From Pseudomonas mohnii (lineage in GTDB: Bacteria; Pseudomonadota; Gammaproteobacteria; Pseudomonadales; Pseudomonadaceae), in NCBI RefSeq assembly GCF_900105115.1, contig NZ_FNRV01000001.1:5459501-5523500 (forward strand): a stretch of DNA of 64,000 nt, read 5' to 3'. The notes beneath the pieces are model-generated. The model ran no database searches. It had not been told where the DNA came from and worked only from the letters and a program-made list of their open reading frames with translations. A program made the position numbers and the translations under genes. This document shows, one piece after another, positions 8,874 to 16,600 of this stretch. How positions within the stretch are numbered: position 1 is the stretch's first letter; every line of letters starts with the position of its first letter.

Positions 8874-9611
8874 CTAGGGTTTGAGCAATTCGCTAAACGC
8901 CTCCAGCTCGCCTTTCTCCAGATCGGAAACCATGACGAAGCGCATGTGGTTGGCTTGCCAGGACACGACGTTGAAGCCGCGGATCGTCTGACTCTGGCGC
9001 GGCTTGTCGGCCTCGGGCGCGGGCAGGATAAACACATTGATGATGTGCTTGGCCCGGCCATAGCTCAGGGCCGCCGTGGTCTGGTGTTGCAGATAATCCA
9101 GGCGCCCGCCCAACAGGGGAAAGCCCTGCGCCGAGTAATCGAACACCGGTGGCGAGAAGTCGAGTTTGCCGGTGAACCAGGGCTTGACGGTGTGGCGGTC
9201 GGACGACACCACATCGTTCAGATGCTCGCCCATCAACGAGCGAACGTGACTGGAAACCGCCTCGTCCATCAACGGCTGCTCGCTGCCGGGTGTCGCCACA
9301 TACAGCACCATCGCCAAAGCCAGCGCCGCCGCTGAAAAAGCCGGTGCAAACCATTTTCGCCAGCGCTCCAGGGCCCCGGGCGCTGGCGCCTCAGGGGTGG
9401 TCACGCGGGCAATCAGTGACGCCGGCGCCGCGTAGTACGGCGCCTTGTGCCTGACGCTGACCTTCAGCAGCTGCGCCTGATCATGTAACCGCGCGCAGGC
9501 GGCGCACTCGGCCAGATGCCCGGCCACATTCGCCGCTGTCTCGGGATCAAGTTCCTTGTCCAGATAGCCATGCACCAGCGTCTGGCAAACCGTGCAGTCG
9601 AATTCATTCAT
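8874..9611 (-). CDS. Membrane anti-sigma factor with zinc-binding N-terminus
   Basis: A 245-residue anti-sigma factor, cognate to the ECF sigma gene it overlaps by 8 bases. The cytoplasmic N-terminus has the ZAS/zf-HC2 motif H32-x3-C36-x2-C39, plus C6 and C9. One membrane span at about residues 87-109 (WFAPAFSAAALALAMVLYVA) precedes a periplasmic sensor domain. That domain resembles the C-terminal half of RskA/ChrR-type anti-sigma factors (GGRLDYL, IINVFILPAP). The gene is convergent with feaR. The signal it senses is unknown; its neighbours suggest envelope copper or redox state, which is inference. Confidence 0.88.
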   Translation of the reverse strand: MNEFDCTVCQTLVHGYLDKELDPETAANVAGHLAECAACARLHDQAQLLKVSVRHKAPYYAAPASLIARVTTPEAPAPGALERWRKWFAPAFSAAALALAMVLYVATPGSEQPLMDEAVSSHVRSLMGEHLNDVVSSDRHTVKPWFTGKLDFSPPVFDYSAQGFPLLGGRLDYLQHQTTAALSYGRAKHIINVFILPAPEADKPRQSQTIRGFNVVSWQANHMRFVMVSDLEKGELEAFSELLKP

Positions 9612-10116
9612 GGGCGTGCAACTTCAATAGTTCGAGCTTGAGCATGGCGCGAGCCCTGGCCAGCCTCGACATGACGGTACCGATGGGGACGTCGACCACC
9701 AGGGCGATGTCCTTGTAAGCCAGGTCTTCGAGTTCTTTCAGAATGATCACCTCACGAAACGCCGGTGGCAGGGCGCACAGGGCTTGCTGGATCAGCGCCG
9801 CATTTTCGGTGTGGATGGCCAGCAGTTCCGGGGTCTGGCTGTGGCCCGGCGCTGCTGTGTTTTCATCGGATTCATCGTCGAAAGCGACCCAGTGCCGTCC
9901 GGCCGAGGCCTTGAGCCAGGTGTAGCTTTCGTTGCGCACGATGGTCAGAAACCAGGCCTTGGCGTTGCCGTCGACGAAGCGGTGCGCAAACCGCAAGGCG
10001 CGCAGGGCGCTTTCCTGTACGACATCGTGCGCGGCGCTGTCATTGCCCGTGAGCCAGCGCGCGAGGTTGTAAGCGGCGTCCAGGTGCGGCGCAAACAGTT
10101 CCTCAAATCGCTTCAT
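9604..10116 (-). CDS. ECF-family RNA polymerase sigma factor
   Basis: A 170-residue sigma factor. Region 2 covers about residues 10-75 (HDVVQESALRALRFAHRF). Region 4 covers about residues 110-165 (LPPAFREVIILKELEDLAYKD, then PIGTVMSRLARARAML). It is the first gene of a two-gene operon with its anti-sigma factor. Its promoter (GGAATAAA, 15 bases, GTTATA on the minus strand) matches the one facing the metallophosphoesterase gene, which suggests autoregulation and a short local regulon. I cannot assign an ECF subgroup from the sequence alone. Confidence 0.92.
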   Translation of the reverse strand: MKRFEELFAPHLDAAYNLARWLTGNDSAAHDVVQESALRALRFAHRFVDGNAKAWFLTIVRNESYTWLKASAGRHWVAFDDESDENTAAPGHSQTPELLAIHTENAALIQQALCALPPAFREVIILKELEDLAYKDIALVVDVPIGTVMSRLARARAMLKLELLKLHAHE

Positions 10117-10141
10117 AGTGGTTCCCGCACTGTCCCACCCC

Positions 10142-10170
10142 TATAACTGCGGTGCGTGGCCTTTTATTCC
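10142..10170 (-). promoter_or_regulatory. Candidate ECF-type promoter of the sigma operon
   Basis: On the minus strand GGAATAAA (10170-10163), a 15-base spacer, and GTTATA (10147-10142). It lies 26 bases before the sigma-factor ATG at 10116. It pairs with the promoter at 10195-10223, so the two -35-like elements form an inverted repeat. Confidence 0.6.
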
Positions 10171-10194
10171 CGGAAAAATTTATTTTTTCGACGG

Positions 10195-10223
10195 GGAATA
10201 AAGACCCGTCCTGCAAGGTTTAC
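10195..10223 (+). promoter_or_regulatory. Candidate ECF-type promoter of the phosphoesterase operon
   Basis: GGAATAAA (10195-10202), a 15-base spacer, then GTTTAC (10218-10223), 45 bases before the ATG at 10269. It has the same -35-like octamer, the same spacing and the same GTT start of the -10 as the divergent promoter at 10142-10170. Confidence 0.6.
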
Positions 10224-10268
10224 CTCGTGTCAGCTACATCACTGTAGTTCTCCTGCGAGGGAATACCG

Positions 10269-11237
10269 ATGGACATTCAAGCAAAACACCCACTGCGCAC
10301 CGACGCCCCGTTAAACCCCGACCGCCGGACACTGCTCAAGTGCTCGGCGTGGGCCGGGGCGGGGGTCATCTGGGCCTTGAGCGGCGGCATTCCCCGGGCC
10401 TTCGCTCTGGATGACACGGGGAATGTCTCCGACCCCAAGGCGCTGGCCAGCACCTTCCACTTCGTGCAGATCAGCGACTCGCACATCGGTTTCAACAAAG
10501 AGGCCAATCCCGATCCGGTGAAGACCTTGCAAGTGGCGATTGACAAGGTCATCGCGCTGCCCAAGCGGCCATCGCTGATCCTGCATACCGGCGATATTAC
10601 CCACCTGTCCAAACCCGCAGAGTTCGACACCGCCGCACAATTGCTCAAGGCGCTGCCGTCCACCGTGCACTATGTGCCGGGCGAGCACGACACCCTCGAC
10701 GAGGGCGGCGGCAAGCTCTATCTGGAGCGTTACGGCAAGGGCACCAAAGGCAATGGCTGGTACAGCTTCGACGACCACGGCGTGCATTTCATTGCCCTGG
10801 TGAACGTCTTCAACTTCCAGGCTGGCCATGAAGCGACCCTCGGTGCCGATCAACTGGCCTGGCTGGCCGATGACTTGCGCGCGGTGAGCAGCAGCACACC
10901 GATTGTCGTGTTCACCCATATTCCATTGTGGACCCTCTATCAGCCGTGGGGCTGGGGCACGGAGGACGGCGATCAGGCGATTGCCATGCTGCGCAAGTAC
11001 GGTTCGGTGACGGTGCTGAACGGGCACATCCATCAGGTCATCCAGAAGGTCGAGGGCAACATCACCTTCCACACCGCGCGCGGCACCGCCTATCCACAAC
11101 CGGCACCGGGCACGGCGCCGGCTCCGGGACCGATGACGGTGCCGGCGGATCAATTGCGCAATTACCTGGGGATCACCGATGTGCGAGCGACGCAGGGTGA
11201 GCACCCCTTGGCGCTGATCGATTCGACACTGGTTTAG
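10269..11237 (+). CDS. Tat-exported metallophosphoesterase
   Basis: A 322-residue calcineurin-like phosphoesterase, probably periplasmic. The N-terminus has a twin-arginine signal (DRRTLLK at residues 18-24, then a hydrophobic stretch to about residue 46). All the metal-ligand blocks are visible: D70-x-H72 (ISDSHIG), GD at 108-109 (HTGDITH), GEHD at 138-141 where many relatives have GNHD, H217 (FTHIPLW), and H253/H255 (NGHIHQ). A Pro/Ala stretch lies near residues 275-290. It probably shares an operon with the cupredoxin gene 14 bases downstream. The substrate is unknown. Tat export suggests it is folded, with its metals, before leaving the cytoplasm. Confidence 0.88.
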   Translation: MDIQAKHPLRTDAPLNPDRRTLLKCSAWAGAGVIWALSGGIPRAFALDDTGNVSDPKALASTFHFVQISDSHIGFNKEANPDPVKTLQVAIDKVIALPKRPSLILHTGDITHLSKPAEFDTAAQLLKALPSTVHYVPGEHDTLDEGGGKLYLERYGKGTKGNGWYSFDDHGVHFIALVNVFNFQAGHEATLGADQLAWLADDLRAVSSSTPIVVFTHIPLWTLYQPWGWGTEDGDQAIAMLRKYGSVTVLNGHIHQVIQKVEGNITFHTARGTAYPQPAPGTAPAPGPMTVPADQLRNYLGITDVRATQGEHPLALIDSTLV

Positions 11238-11251
11238 CGGAGGGCATTGGA

Positions 11252-11560
11252 ATGAAAGCGCGATTGTTGGCTGTTGTTTGCGTGTTGCTGTCGATGCCGG
11301 TGTGGGCTCAGGAGGTGAAAGTCGATATCAAGGAATTCATGTTCGGGCCCAAGGATTTGAACGTAGCGGTGGGCACCAAAGTGACCTGGGTGAATGACGA
11401 CGAAATTCCGCACACGGTGGCGGAAACCCACAAGCTGTTTCGCTCCGGGGCGCTGGATACCGGTGACAGCTATTCCTGGGTGTTCAATACACCGGGGGAG
11501 TATGAGTATTTCTGTGCACTGCATCCGCAGATGCTGGGGAAGATTGTGGTCAGCCAATGA
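11252..11560 (+). CDS. Amicyanin/plastocyanin-like cupredoxin
   Basis: A 102-residue periplasmic type-1 copper protein. A Sec signal peptide (MKARLLAVVCVLLSMPVWA) ends at about residue 19. The copper ligands H54 (EIPHTV), C88, H91 and M94 (FCALHPQMLGKIVV) are all present in the amicyanin-like arrangement. It follows the phosphoesterase by 14 bases and precedes a REPIN that may end the operon. Possible roles are electron transfer or copper handling in the periplasm. Amicyanins are acceptors for quinoprotein amine dehydrogenases, which makes its place next to an amine oxidase gene worth noting, though TynA-type oxidases use oxygen directly. Confidence 0.88.
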   Translation: MKARLLAVVCVLLSMPVWAQEVKVDIKEFMFGPKDLNVAVGTKVTWVNDDEIPHTVAETHKLFRSGALDTGDSYSWVFNTPGEYEYFCALHPQMLGKIVVSQ

Positions 11561-11574
11561 ACGGACCGATGTAA

Positions 11575-11668
11575 CCCTGTAGGAGCGAGCCTGCTCGCGA
11601 TGGAGTATCAGCAACATAGGTGTCGCCTGACACACCATTGCGAGCAGGCTCGCTCCTACAGGGGGGAT
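11575..11668. repeat. REP pair (REPIN)
   Basis: Inverted copies of GTAGGAGCGAGCCTGCTCGC at about 11579-11600 and 11636-11665. It lies between the convergent cupredoxin and tynA genes and overlaps no coding sequence apart from the very end near tynA. Confidence 0.85.
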
Positions 11669-11673
11669 GTACG

Positions 11674-13962
11674 TTATTTGGGTGCGTTGAGGTTCAGCGT
11701 CGGCGTTTCATCGAAGAAGTTCCACGGTTTGAGCAGCACATGCACCCACTCGGTCGGCATGATCGGCCACTCTTCGGCGCGGGCGATGTGGGTGGTGCCA
11801 GTGGTCAGCCACACGACGTCGTCGGTGTTTTCGATGGAGTGGTTGTCCTGGGTGAACTGCCCCAGGCCCGAGTCTTTGTCCGAGCGATTCGGGTACTTGC
11901 CTTCCGGGTATTTCTCCTCCGGGTTGTATTGCGTCACCCACAGTTGCTTGTCCATGAAGCTCAGGCGGTGATACAGCCATTCGTCCTTGCCGAAGTTGGC
12001 GCCCTTGGCCACCGGGTGCGTGCCGCCGGCATAGGGAATCAACTGATAGGACACCGGGTTGCCGACCTTGTTTTCCTTGCTGAAGTTGGTCAGCAGGCGA
12101 ACGGTCGACGGGTCGAATTTCTGCGCCGCCTGCTGCTCGGTGCTGACCACTTTGGTTTCGGTCTGCATGGTGCTGGTACGCGGTCCGCCACGGTCGTTCG
12201 GGGCGATCACCGGGTTCACCTCCACCAGCGAGTTGCTTTCACCGTCCACGTCCATGTCGAGGCGGAAGTTGTAGATGTGCTGGTGGGTGGTGCCGACGAT
12301 GTTGTGATCGAGCAGGGTGCCGTAACGGGTGTCTTCCTTGGCGGTGTCCTCGTGCATGGTCTTGGATTTCACACCCTTGACCGCTTCGATGCCGGTAGCG
12401 CCGGCGTCGATGCCGATGGTGCCGTTCTGCTGGAAGACCCAGTCGAAGATGTAGTCATAGTTGCCGACGGTGCTGATCCAGCGCACCACCAGTTCCCGGC
12501 GTTCGGTACTGAGGTTGGGCTGGCCCATTTCCTGGTGTTTGTACTCGGGGCCGGCGTAGCGTTCGAACACCGCCATGGCGCGCGGGATCGCCGTCGGGGC
12601 GCCGGTGTAGTCGGCGATGGTGGCATCCAGCAGCACGGCGTTTTCCGGGGCGTCTTTGCCCCGGGCGATCGGCGAGGTCAGGGTGCCCATGCCGTAGTCG
12701 CCCGAATCCAGGTAGGCCTTGAAGTACCAGCCGACATCCGGATCGCCATACGGCACGATCATGCCGCCCAGCGAACCCTCGTACATGATTTTGCGTTTCT
12801 TGCCCTTGTCGTCATAGGTGACGGTGGACAGGATCGGCCCCACGCGTGAGTCGAGGCGAACATGGAAATCCCAGTTCTGCCAGTGAATGCTGTTGCCGGT
12901 GATGGTGTAGTTCTTGCCCTCGGGCTCGATGATCTCCAGCGGCTTGACCGACGTACCCTTGCGCCCGCGCCCGTCATACGGCGTCGGCTTCATTGGCACC
13001 GGGATAAGCGCTTCGTCTTCGATCTTGATGAGTTTCTTCTGCTCCAGATCGACAATCGCCACCAGGCCTTCGATCGGATGCGCCCAATAGTTGCCGTCAT
13101 CGGTATTGAGGTAGCTGACGATCTTCAGCAGGCGCTTGTCCTGGGCCAGGCCGTCCTTGCCGTCGAAGTAGCCGACGGTCAGCGGAGTGGCCACGACCTT
13201 TTTCACATCGGTGATGCCGCGCTTGGCCAGCGCTTCTGCGTATTCCGGGCTGGTCTCGACGGCCGATTGCACCGTGGCGAAATCGTCCAGCAGCACCATG
13301 CCATGGGCGCCTTCAATCGGTTTCCAGGACTTCAGTTCCTTGCTGTCGAGATCGACCAGCGCTTCGATCACGTGCTTGCCGTCCAGCACCACGATATTGG
13401 CCTGGCGCGGCTGGTCGACCTTCTGCCCGGTGTAGACGAAGTTCCACACCTGATCTTTCGGCGGCTCCTTGACCGAGACTTCGGTGAAGCGCAAACCAGG
13501 CTGGTAATGCTCGGACTTCTTGACGATGTCCACCGCCGTGGTGATTTCGTCCGCGCTCAGGGGATTGAGCGGGTTAGGGCGGGTTTCGACGACAAAGGTC
13601 TTGTCCAGACCGGACTGGAACACCTGGTTGATGAAGTCCTTGGACATGAAGGCGGTCTTGCCCTTGAACACCACTGGCACCGTCAGCGCCATGGGCTTGC
13701 CGTTGAGCATGGCCACTTTGCTGTTCGGCTTGACCTTGAGGTAGACCCCGTCCTTGGCAATGGTGAACAGGTTGGAATAGTCGTCCCATTTGACCGTGGC
13801 GCCAAACTCCTCAAGGCCCGCCTGCAGCGGCACCATTTCGGCGTGACCGCCATGGGCCTGGGCATTGCCTGCCCAATAAGGCAGGCCGAGGGTGCCCAGG
13901 GTGATCGCCAGGGCGAGCCGGGCAAGCGGTTTTCTGTTTCGCAACGCAAGGGAGGTGAACAT
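11674..13962 (-). CDS. tynA: Primary-amine oxidase (copper/topaquinone), tyramine/phenylethylamine type
   Basis: Oxidises phenylethylamine or tyramine to the aldehyde, ammonia and hydrogen peroxide in the periplasm. The 762 residues begin with a Sec signal cut near AQA at residue 36. An N-terminal domain of the E. coli TynA kind is present (VPLQAGLEEFGATVKWDD...). The topaquinone precursor is Y502 in GNYDY, the catalytic base is D419 in YLDSGDYG, and the copper ligands are H560 and H562 (THQH) plus a later His in TTHIAR. Its product phenylacetaldehyde, once oxidised, enters the paa pathway at the left of the window. The expected regulator is the FeaR-like protein at 7917. Confidence 0.95.
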   Translation of the reverse strand: MFTSLALRNRKPLARLALAITLGTLGLPYWAGNAQAHGGHAEMVPLQAGLEEFGATVKWDDYSNLFTIAKDGVYLKVKPNSKVAMLNGKPMALTVPVVFKGKTAFMSKDFINQVFQSGLDKTFVVETRPNPLNPLSADEITTAVDIVKKSEHYQPGLRFTEVSVKEPPKDQVWNFVYTGQKVDQPRQANIVVLDGKHVIEALVDLDSKELKSWKPIEGAHGMVLLDDFATVQSAVETSPEYAEALAKRGITDVKKVVATPLTVGYFDGKDGLAQDKRLLKIVSYLNTDDGNYWAHPIEGLVAIVDLEQKKLIKIEDEALIPVPMKPTPYDGRGRKGTSVKPLEIIEPEGKNYTITGNSIHWQNWDFHVRLDSRVGPILSTVTYDDKGKKRKIMYEGSLGGMIVPYGDPDVGWYFKAYLDSGDYGMGTLTSPIARGKDAPENAVLLDATIADYTGAPTAIPRAMAVFERYAGPEYKHQEMGQPNLSTERRELVVRWISTVGNYDYIFDWVFQQNGTIGIDAGATGIEAVKGVKSKTMHEDTAKEDTRYGTLLDHNIVGTTHQHIYNFRLDMDVDGESNSLVEVNPVIAPNDRGGPRTSTMQTETKVVSTEQQAAQKFDPSTVRLLTNFSKENKVGNPVSYQLIPYAGGTHPVAKGANFGKDEWLYHRLSFMDKQLWVTQYNPEEKYPEGKYPNRSDKDSGLGQFTQDNHSIENTDDVVWLTTGTTHIARAEEWPIMPTEWVHVLLKPWNFFDETPTLNLNAPK

Positions 13963-14195
13963 TCTGGGTTCCTTCGAAAAAGCCGGTGACAGCGCACCTG
14001 TACTTTGCTACAGCCCGGCGATGGCTGCTTTTGGATGCCTGCCAAAATCCTTTGGCTCTGTGCCGCAATCAGCTTTCCCGACTGGCGAGGGCTTGGCAAG
14101 CGGATATAGCGCTTTGCCATCGCGCCGCCGCTGGTTAACGGGAAGCGTTTATGAACGGCATGGCTCAACCGTAGCGGGCTTGCCAGCGATGCTTT
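13963..14195. other. tynA upstream region, no gene seen
   Basis: This 233-base stretch should contain the tynA promoter and any FeaR site. An inverted repeat GCCAAA-ATCC-TTTGGC is near 14041. I could not place a convincing -35/-10 pair or a certain AraC-family site. Confidence 0.4.
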
Positions 14196-15347
14196 TCAGG
14201 CCTTCAACACCTTCCCGCCAATGGCCACCGCCACCAGCAGCACCGCCATCAAGCCAAAGGCAAAGCTCAAACTGCTGCCATGGGCGATGAAGCCGATCAC
14301 CGCAGGCCCCGCGAGAATGCCGGCGTAACCGAGGGTGGTGATGGCCGGTACGGCGATGCTTTGCGGCATGACCGTCTGCTTGCCCACTGCGGTGTACAGC
14401 ACCGGCACAATGTTCGAACAGCCTGCGCCCAGCAACGCATACCCCAGCAGTGCCGACTCCCAGCCCGGTGCGAATGTCGCCAGAAACAGACCGGCCGCGG
14501 CCGTCAGTCCGCCGAATACAATGACCCGTGTGGCGCCAAGGCGACGCACGATCGAATCACCGGTCAATCGTCCCGCCGTCATGGTCAGGGCAAACGCTGC
14601 GTAACCCAATCCGGCATAGGCCTTGTCGATTCCACGCTCCTGGGCCAGGAACACCGCGCTCCAGTCGAGGGCCGCGCCTTCGGCGAGGAATACGATGAAA
14701 CACATCACGCCGATGAACAGCACGATGCCGTGGGGAACGGCAAACGCCGGTCCCGAGCTGTCGCTGCCATAGGGCAGCAGATGCGGCGCGGCTTTGGCCA
14801 GGGCGATCAGCAGAATCACGATCACCACCAACGTTGCGCCCAGCGGTGAAATCCCGAGACCGAGCAGCCCGCTGACGCCGGCCGCTCCGACGATCCCGCC
14901 GAGGCTGAACAGGCCATGAAAACCCGACATCATGTTCTTTCCGCTGGCCCGTTCGACGATCACTGCTTGCAGGTTCACCGTGGAATCCACCGTGCCGAGG
15001 CCGGCACCGAAGATGAACAACGCCGCGATCAGGGCCGGAATCGATGACACCGTTGCCAGCAGTGGCAGCGCCAGACAGATCAGCAAGGTGCCGCCGGTGG
15101 CCACTTTGCGACAGCCAAAACGCGAGGCGAGCACTCCGGCCATGGGCATCGCCAGAATCGAGCCCACGCCCAGACACAGGAGCAACAGACCGAGCGTGCC
15201 TTCATCCAGCCCGGCCCGGGCCTTGGCATACGGCACCAGTGGCGCCCACGCGGCGATGCCGAACCCGGCGATGAAAAAGGCGATGCGCGTGGACATTTGT
15301 TCCAGTCGCCCCGGCACGAATGAGGTCTGGGTGTTGAGGTTGGTCAT
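14196..15347 (-). CDS. MFS transporter
   Basis: A 383-residue major facilitator superfamily protein with about 12 hydrophobic segments. Characteristic features are GIAAWAPLVPYAKARAGLDEG at the start of the fold and the loop motif ASRFGCRK after TM2-3. The frame is open to 15692, but MTNLNTQTSFV at 15347 gives the usual length and a sensible N-terminus. It resembles YbjJ/FucP-like permeases of unknown substrate. It is divergent from the DapF-like gene, so the two may be linked functionally, for example in amino-acid derivative transport, but that is speculative. Confidence 0.85.
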   Translation of the reverse strand: MTNLNTQTSFVPGRLEQMSTRIAFFIAGFGIAAWAPLVPYAKARAGLDEGTLGLLLLCLGVGSILAMPMAGVLASRFGCRKVATGGTLLICLALPLLATVSSIPALIAALFIFGAGLGTVDSTVNLQAVIVERASGKNMMSGFHGLFSLGGIVGAAGVSGLLGLGISPLGATLVVIVILLIALAKAAPHLLPYGSDSSGPAFAVPHGIVLFIGVMCFIVFLAEGAALDWSAVFLAQERGIDKAYAGLGYAAFALTMTAGRLTGDSIVRRLGATRVIVFGGLTAAAGLFLATFAPGWESALLGYALLGAGCSNIVPVLYTAVGKQTVMPQSIAVPAITTLGYAGILAGPAVIGFIAHGSSLSFAFGLMAVLLVAVAIGGKVLKA

Positions 15348-15517
15348 ATCGATCCTTGGCCAAAAAAACGTCGCGATTCCAAGGGACAGTGATCCGCCTG
15401 CAAGGGTTCGATCAGTGTCCGCCAGGCTTGCGCTCAAACAGGCTGACATCCTTGCACAGCCAGAGTGTGTTTCGCGATATGTTGAGGCAGTCCAATCATT
15501 CCAGCAGGGAGGGCGCC

Positions 15518-16510
15518 ATGGCGCGAATGTACGATGCACGGGGCAATATCTATATCGTTGTGGCGCCCGAGGCGTTGCGCCAACAGGGTATCGCCGTACC
15601 CGATCAGGCCGGCCACGCCGCGCAAACCCGCGAGGTCTGGGCGTTGGCGGCCATTGCGGCGTACTGTGGCTGGGCCCCGGGTACGCAACCACCTGGTAGC
15701 AAAGACCATTGCAGCGATGGTCTGTTGGTCGGCCCGTTCCAGTCGTCGCCGCCGTTTGATCTGCTGATCGTCAACACCGACGGCACACTGGCCGAGCGCA
15801 GTGGCAACGGGCTGACGATTTTCTCCCAGGCGCTCAGCGACCAGGGGTTTTTACCCAGCGATGACCCTTGCGTGCTCAGGGTTCACCACGACAAATCCGA
15901 CACGCCTTCACCGGGCCAGACGTCCGTGAAAGCCGCGCAAGTCGAGGGTGTCCAGGGTTTCTGGCTTGACTTGGGCCCACCTGGGTTCGGGCCGGCGGCG
16001 GTCAGCGCGGCGGGCATGGACACGGTGCTGTTGAACGGGCGCGAACTCAGCCACGTTCAACAACTGTCAGCACTCAATGGCGCCTGGTCACGCAGCCAGT
16101 TCGTGCGGCTCGGCAATCCGCATTGCGTGACCCTGGTCGACAGCGCGGACGCGTTGCCGGGCAATGAGCAGATGCGCGAGCCGGCTTTAGGCGAAGGGCT
16201 GACGCGTATTGCCTATGCCATGCCGACCGGTGCCGGGCGGCCTTGCCCGGCGGGTATCAATCTGCAATGGGCGATGCGGCTGTCCCCGGGGCACATCGCC
16301 GCGCGTGTGTTCGAGCGCGGGGAGGGGCCGACGGCGTCCTCGGGCACCAGTGCCAGTGCGGTGGCGTGTGCGGCATGGCGGGTTGGTTGGGTCGATGCGG
16401 GGGAGGTGAAGGTGACGATGCCGGGTGGGACGGCGCCGATTCTGCTGGAGGAAGAGCGGGGGGCGTTGAGTCGGGTGAGCCTGTTTGGCACGGCTCGGTT
16501 GGTGAGTTGA
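15518..16510 (+). CDS. Diaminopimelate-epimerase-like protein lacking both catalytic cysteines
   Basis: A 330-residue protein with the two-lobed DapF/PhzF-type fold. The N-terminus RMYDARGNIYIVV aligns with the DapF start, and RLGNPHCV and VFERGEGPT align with the substrate-binding blocks. The two catalytic cysteines of DapF are replaced: the first motif reads ERSGNG with S95, and the second reads PTASSGTSAS with S275. Classic epimerase chemistry is therefore unlikely, and it is not the housekeeping DapF. The start ATG at 15518 is preceded by GGGAGGG. It could be a different isomerase or lyase, or a non-catalytic relative. Confidence 0.8.
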   Translation: MARMYDARGNIYIVVAPEALRQQGIAVPDQAGHAAQTREVWALAAIAAYCGWAPGTQPPGSKDHCSDGLLVGPFQSSPPFDLLIVNTDGTLAERSGNGLTIFSQALSDQGFLPSDDPCVLRVHHDKSDTPSPGQTSVKAAQVEGVQGFWLDLGPPGFGPAAVSAAGMDTVLLNGRELSHVQQLSALNGAWSRSQFVRLGNPHCVTLVDSADALPGNEQMREPALGEGLTRIAYAMPTGAGRPCPAGINLQWAMRLSPGHIAARVFERGEGPTASSGTSASAVACAAWRVGWVDAGEVKVTMPGGTAPILLEEERGALSRVSLFGTARLVS

Positions 16511-16525
16511 CTGGGCCTGCGTCAT

Positions 16526-16573
16526 CGTCGGAACGCCGCCCGGAGTCAGCTCGCTCCGGGCGGCGTTCCGACG
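16526..16573. repeat. Perfect 20-bp inverted repeat between convergent genes
   Basis: Arms at 16526-16545 and 16554-16573 are exact inverse complements, with an 8-base loop. It lies between the DapF-like gene (ending 16510) and the codA-like gene (ending 16601). It has no U-tract on either side, so it may be a REP-type element or a strong hairpin rather than a classic terminator. The right arm core GGGCGGCGTTCCGACGA recurs at 33791-33807. Confidence 0.8.
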
Positions 16574-16600
16574 ACAGTGCCCGTCCGGCCAATACAAATC

